Origin: Rhinopomastus cyanomelas
Lineage: Eukaryota; Chordata; Aves; Bucerotiformes; Rhinopomastidae
Direction of reading: 5' to 3'
DNA: 64,000 nucleotides
Assembly (NCBI GenBank): GCA_013400115.1
Contig: VXBP01004612.1
Span: 124,001 to 188,000, forward strand
The position numbers were made by a program, and so were the translations under genes. This document shows positions 59,580-64,000 of this stretch, piece by piece. Numbering within the stretch: position 1 is the first letter of the stretch; each line of letters begins with the position of its first letter. The notes under the pieces are model-generated. The model was not told where the DNA came from and searched no databases. It worked only from the letters and a program-made list of their open reading frames with translations.

Positions 59580-59794
59580 AGGTTGAATTTCCTGTAGCAG
59601 GACAAAGTCCTTTTACTGTTTATGAACTACATCAGAAACACTTTTTTGTGCTCTATATTCAGCTAAAAGTGACCCAGCAATCAGGAAAGCACAAAAATTT
59701 CAAGCAAGACTATTTCCCAGTGCTAGCAACAGCAAGAGGAAGACACATTAATCGTGTCCTTGCGCAGGAAGCATCCTTGGTTCAGGATGAGTGA
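59580..59794 (+). CDS. Candidate alternative terminal exon in TMEFF1 intron 1
   Basis: A strong acceptor (TTTTTTTGCTTTTCTCATCT, then CACACAG ending at 59,579) is followed by AG GTT GAA and a frame open for 70 codons to TGA at 59,792-59,794. The incoming phase needed (one base) is exactly that left by TMEFF1 exon 1, so joining would give the signal peptide plus a novel tail. The tail has no cysteine, so it is not the follistatin-like exon. It contains SPFTVYELHQ and a basic region (ARGRHINRVL). A suitable phase occurs by chance about one time in three and the frame length is not itself significant, so this is a suggestion only. Confidence 0.2.
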
Positions 59795-62700
59795 AAAAGC
59801 AAAGTTGTGATTGGGCCCATTACTTGTATCCCATGTTGCCTTCAGCTGTTCCGGATGCCACTTTCAGTCCTACTGCTCAAGCTGTGGCTTGACTTGAGTC
59901 GATTTTACTGACATCCCTGTATCCTCCTCTGAGATACATGAAGTACGTGCAGGTACTTACAGAAGTCAACACATATTGATTGTGGCTCAATGGGGAGGAT
60001 ATTTGGACAGATCAGAAGTTTTAGAGCTGTTTGTCCAGCACGACCATATTTATCCTCCTTAATGGTGTTTGGTGTGTGAGCAGATAAGCGTTCTGCTCCA
60101 GACCTTAGAGAAGTCCGGGCAGATTTGTCTCACTGTTCAGTTCTGCTTCGGAAAGCGTCATTTGAGTAGCCATGTCCTGGAGATGCAGACGCTCAGTTAC
60201 GGAGGTGGTGTGGTCTCTGCCTGCTCAGCAGTCCTTGGTGCAAGTACAAAAGGCTCTGACCGAGTGCAGCAGTAGTAGGACAGATATCTTAGCATTTTCA
60301 AGACTTCTGTCAGCGAAGACTAGAGCAATGAGTTTGGCAGGATTTTCTGCTGTTTCTAACAAAAACTAAGGAGTGCCTGTTCCTACACTCTGATTGCTCC
60401 ACCAGTGCTTTAAAAGTGCAAAATCAAAATTGACGTTGGTCTAAATCTCAGTGTTGTGAAGCACAGAATAGTGCCCCTGAGTCCTCTAAGAGGTAAACTG
60501 GCAGACCTGTCCACACTGAAGGCTCCTCTCTAACAGGGCTTTGGATGCTCCACCCAAAACCATCAGCCTGCTCACTGACCACAGAAATCACGGATCTTCC
60601 TTCTTGCACTGGCCTTTCATGGATGATGGGAGTACAACAAGGGGGAATATGGGAATATTTCAAAGACAAGTTTGGATTAAGATATGATAGCATACTTGAA
60701 AAAGTCCACGCTCAATAGTATTTGATGTCAGTATTGAGAGATTTTGATGTTATCATCTACATTTTTTTACAAAGTACTGAACTGGCTTTCTCATACGTAG
60801 TTTTCTAGTCTGGAGGGAAAAGAGCAAGGCACTGCAAATTGTGAATTCAATTCTATTATGGCAAATGTCCATGGAGGACTTGGATAAAAAATGCTGTTTG
60901 CTTAGCAGGAGATGCAAATGCTTCCTTTAGAAAAAATGGTAATTTAAAAAACAAAAAAAGACAAGCACTTACTGGATCAAATGCTGTACTAGATCTATTC
61001 ATAAACATGTGTAGTAAAGCATCCCTTTTTTTTCCTCTTGTCCTCATGACTTAATGAATGGCAACTCCACTACGACTTTGGGGGGGAACTGTATTCTGAC
61101 ATAAATTATGTTGCACAGCAATCCTGTAACTTATATTTATTGGTTAATTAACATACAGTTCCAGTTGATATAAATCATTGTGTCTGATATATAAGTATTA
61201 GATTAATTCAGTTGCCTTCAGTGGAAGGATATTCAGTGAATGATACGAAGCAGGTTGTGTTAAATGTCTGATTACAGAAATGAAAGAATGGCAAAAAGCA
61301 TACAAAGCATTTTTATAGGGTAAGTGGTTTTCAAATGACCTTGTAAAACTAATTGTTTGTGGGAAAAGTGTGTTTCTATCTCTGGAAGTCTGCTTAATAT
61401 AATTTTGTTATTTTATCTCTTTTAAAGACAAATTCAAAGGGAATTTTTGAGATTTGTGGTTTTCTTCCACCTTAGTCTCTCACTGAAGATAAGATTTTAA
61501 AGCTTCATTTCAGGTGGTCTTTTAAATGCTGTCACTGAAAATACGCAGTGAGGTGGAAGCACAGCATTACTGCAGAATTGCAAAATTCTCCTGCAAATAA
61601 TGGCATTTGAATATTTGAATATTGAACAGCTTTTACATAATGTAATTCAGGTTCAGGCTGGTTTACAAACATAAGCCTTAGTAAAACTCATTTGAAGTAC
61701 GTAGGTATTAACTTTTTTAAGCCGAGAGAAATTACATTTTTAAATAATCACAAAATGTAAAATGGACCAGGAAATAATATCTGAAATGTAATCTGAAGAC
61801 CAGAAGGGACTGCTGTGCGCTCGTAGCCCGGCCTCCGCGTGTGTGCGGGGCACAGGTTCATTCTGCAATTCCCATATAAAGGTCATAGTTTCTGGCTGAG
61901 CTAAAGCGTGGATTTTAAGAAACACCTCAACCTTGATTTTTAGAGACTTGCAAAAGCACAGCATCTGCCAGATCCTCAAGTACGTTTTCACAGTGGTTAG
62001 TCCTCCTCGGTATGAAATCTGCTCTGTGTTGCAGCTTTGAAGTTGTTCAAGCTTCTGCTTCCAGCAGTCAAACCTTGTTGTTCTTTTACATCCTAAATTA
62101 AAGTGCTCTCTACCATTTGGAGCCATCTTTCTGCTGAGGTGTTTGTATACAACGCCATCAGCTCAGCTCCTGAGCTCCTGAACTCTTGAGAAAGGTGCTT
62201 CTAGAGCTCGGTGCCAGAAATCCTATAGCCTGATTCCAAACCGCTGATGACCAGAGTGTAGGTGGTGGTCAGTGCCTTTAGGAGTGTTGTAGGTGCAGTT
62301 CCAAGCCCCTGTTACAGCCCAGCACTCTGCTCTGGGGGGTGTGGTGGCAGAGCTGCTCTGAGCAGCTACACTGAGTGCATGTGAAGAGCTTTGTTCTCAC
62401 ACAAGCAGCAGAGGTTCCAGAAATGTGCACAAAGGGGTTTGTCCTTGAACTTCTGAATGCTTCGGAGTTCCTCTGCTGTTGCACTAGGCGTGCGGCGAGA
62501 GCTTTTAATTGCAGACCACCAAGCAATGATTTGTTGCTCATGCTTGAGGGTCCCAGCAGCAGCTTCTGGGAGCAGCGCTGCAGTGAGTGGGCTGGGTCTG
62601 GCTGATGAGCTGAGGCAGATGCTGGCAGCAGGATAACCAGCCTCATGGCATGAGCAGGGCCCTGGGGAGAGGGCTGGGAGTGGGGTACTGTGGGTCTTCT

Positions 62701-63228
62701 CCACTTTGGCAAATCCAAACAATAACAGAAAGAAGATGCATGTGATTTGGTGAACTGTGTAGCCACCCTGAAAAACACATCAGCATGGCTGAAAAGTCCA
62801 TGTTAAGCTGAACATTGATGTTGGATATCTCTGCAAAGCAAGGGCAGTTTCCGTGTTTACTGATGGTTCTGACAGAGTAGAGCTGCTCTTTGCAGAAAAA
62901 AGGGAACTTGTCACAAAAGCAGTTGTAGGTGAAGCACAAATACTTCAGTAACATGATGAAAGCCAACACCTAGACAGGTAAGTCTGGGGGTAGTGTGTGT
63001 TTGTAAGTACTTGGCCTTTTAATAGGGCTAATACTAACTAAGCTCTGAAGACAAACGATTTTCATTGAGCATGCATAATGTATTACAGTTTAAAGTCCAA
63101 GTGTATTTTACTAAATGCCTGAGTGTGCTTATCCGTCCACAGCATGGTGCAGCGGGGAGAGAAACACAAGTAGCAGGTTCTTTAAATTTTCCACATGCAC
63201 ATGAACAAGTCCATTTTGAATTATACGT

Positions 63229-63242
63229 ATGTGTGTGTGTGT
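63229..63242. repeat. (TG)n microsatellite
   Basis: A short TG run, followed by an AGAATCACAGAGTCATGG piece (63,243-63,260) that resembles a CR1 tail but is too short to call. Confidence 0.8.
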
Positions 63243-64000
63243 AGAATCACAGAGTCATGGCATATTTATGCTGCAAGCCAGCTCCAGAGGCGTGCATGTA
63301 TGTGGATATATGAGTGTATGTACATCCATATAGTTATGAAATGAAAAATTAGGGTGTTGATACAAGTTCAAAGGTAGGAGGAATAGTGCATTGAAAAGGG
63401 AAGCAAGAGAACACAAATGAGAAGAAATCAATGCACAGCAGAGGTAAGAACAGCAAAGAATGTTTTTGATGCACAATAGGATAAAAAGCAAGACTATAGT
63501 AAAGACATTTTTTCATGACTATGTGGAAGGAGTAAAAAATTACCAACAGTCATATAAAAAAGTGCTCAACTTGGGGAAAAACTCAATAAATGTTTTTTTC
63601 TGATTTCAAAAATAGACAAATATTACCTGTGTCTCAAGAAACAAGAAGAAGGATAACAAAACTTTTAAACTGTACCTGCTGATAAATTTCATGTAGGGAG
63701 CCAAGGAGTTGTGTCAGTCGCCATTGCTGAGGTGTGGCAAGCCCAAAAATGGGGATTCTTTAAGGAATCTTCCACTAGTATTTCAAAGTGCCGGATGGGA
63801 TTGTCCCCTAGGAAATGCTGGCTAACCAGATGGTCTTCCAAGCAATGAACAGGCTGGAACAGTAGTTGACTGGGGACGTGGTAGTTGACTAGTCTGTGGC
63901 CAGTGCTGCCCGTGAGAGCAGCAGGCCAGGTCTCATGAATCTAGAAGATCTTCATGCCTTTTGATCTAGGAGACAGTGCATAAGCTAAACAGCTCAATAA

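Larger units (their letters stand above)
38906..64000 (+). other. TMEFF1: Presumed TMEFF1 intron 1 (continues past the window)
   Basis: It starts at the GTAATG donor. No downstream match to the follistatin-like exon was found: the expected Cys-rich pattern after an AG acceptor in phase 1 was not seen by eye. The intron therefore probably exceeds 25 kb. Apart from the entries listed separately, this stretch is non-coding sequence with short domainless frames on both strands. A purine-rich section lies at about 55,850-56,460, and GC-richer patches at 49,200-50,300 and 62,280-62,680. Confidence 0.65.

Noticed and set aside
61740..62126. Minus-strand frame of 128 codons starting MAPNGREHF
   Set aside because: No recognised family and no promoter or splice support; its length is within chance expectation for the window.
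62278..62778. Minus-strand frame of 166 codons
   Set aside because: No domain, no splice context and mixed low-information composition in a GC-richer patch. Two other frames overlap it. Expected by chance.

Overview
This window looks like avian nuclear DNA, AT-rich for most of its length. The main evidence is about fifteen CR1 LINE copies and fragments. They share bird-type 3' tails (a block around AGGTCCCTTCCAA followed by short ATTCTATG-like repeats), most are 5' truncated, and none is intact. The species cannot be read from the sequence. The one gene I recognise, TMEFF1, lies on the Z chromosome in chicken, so Z linkage is a reasonable inference but is not shown here.

Layout. Positions 1-38,000 hold no gene I can identify. 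They contain a probable solo LTR with 6-bp target duplications (301-664) next to a CR1 endonuclease-region fragment (665-1055), CR1 fragments on both strands, an avian ERV-like dispersed repeat (about 21,605-22,072) abutted by a CR1 tail, a rearranged longer CR1 copy (32,190-33,827) and a GC-rich hAT-like transposon end (about 34,430-34,537). An unidentified coding-looking exon candidate lies on the minus strand at 27,937-28,296.

A strong CpG island (about 38,060-39,270) carries the promoter and first coding exon of TMEFF1 on the plus strand. Its 61 codons encode a signal peptide and a short cysteine-containing linker, and they end at a phase-1 GT donor at 38,906. A 23-codon upstream ORF precedes the start, and a G-quadruplex-type run lies just inside intron 1.

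From 38,906 to the window end the sequence is most simply TMEFF1 intron 1. I could not find the expected exon 2, which should begin the first follistatin-like module, so it probably lies beyond 64,000. The intron contains four CR1 loci, one of them nested (54,531-54,920), simple repeats and a few strong splice-acceptor-like sites. One of these (59,580) opens a phase-compatible 70-codon frame.

Most other open frames are short and have no recognisable domain, as expected by chance in 64 kb. No tRNA, rRNA or CRISPR was seen. No complete new system is visible. The observations most worth checking are the minus-strand exon candidate, the alternative-exon candidate in TMEFF1 intron 1, and the repeat insertion histories.
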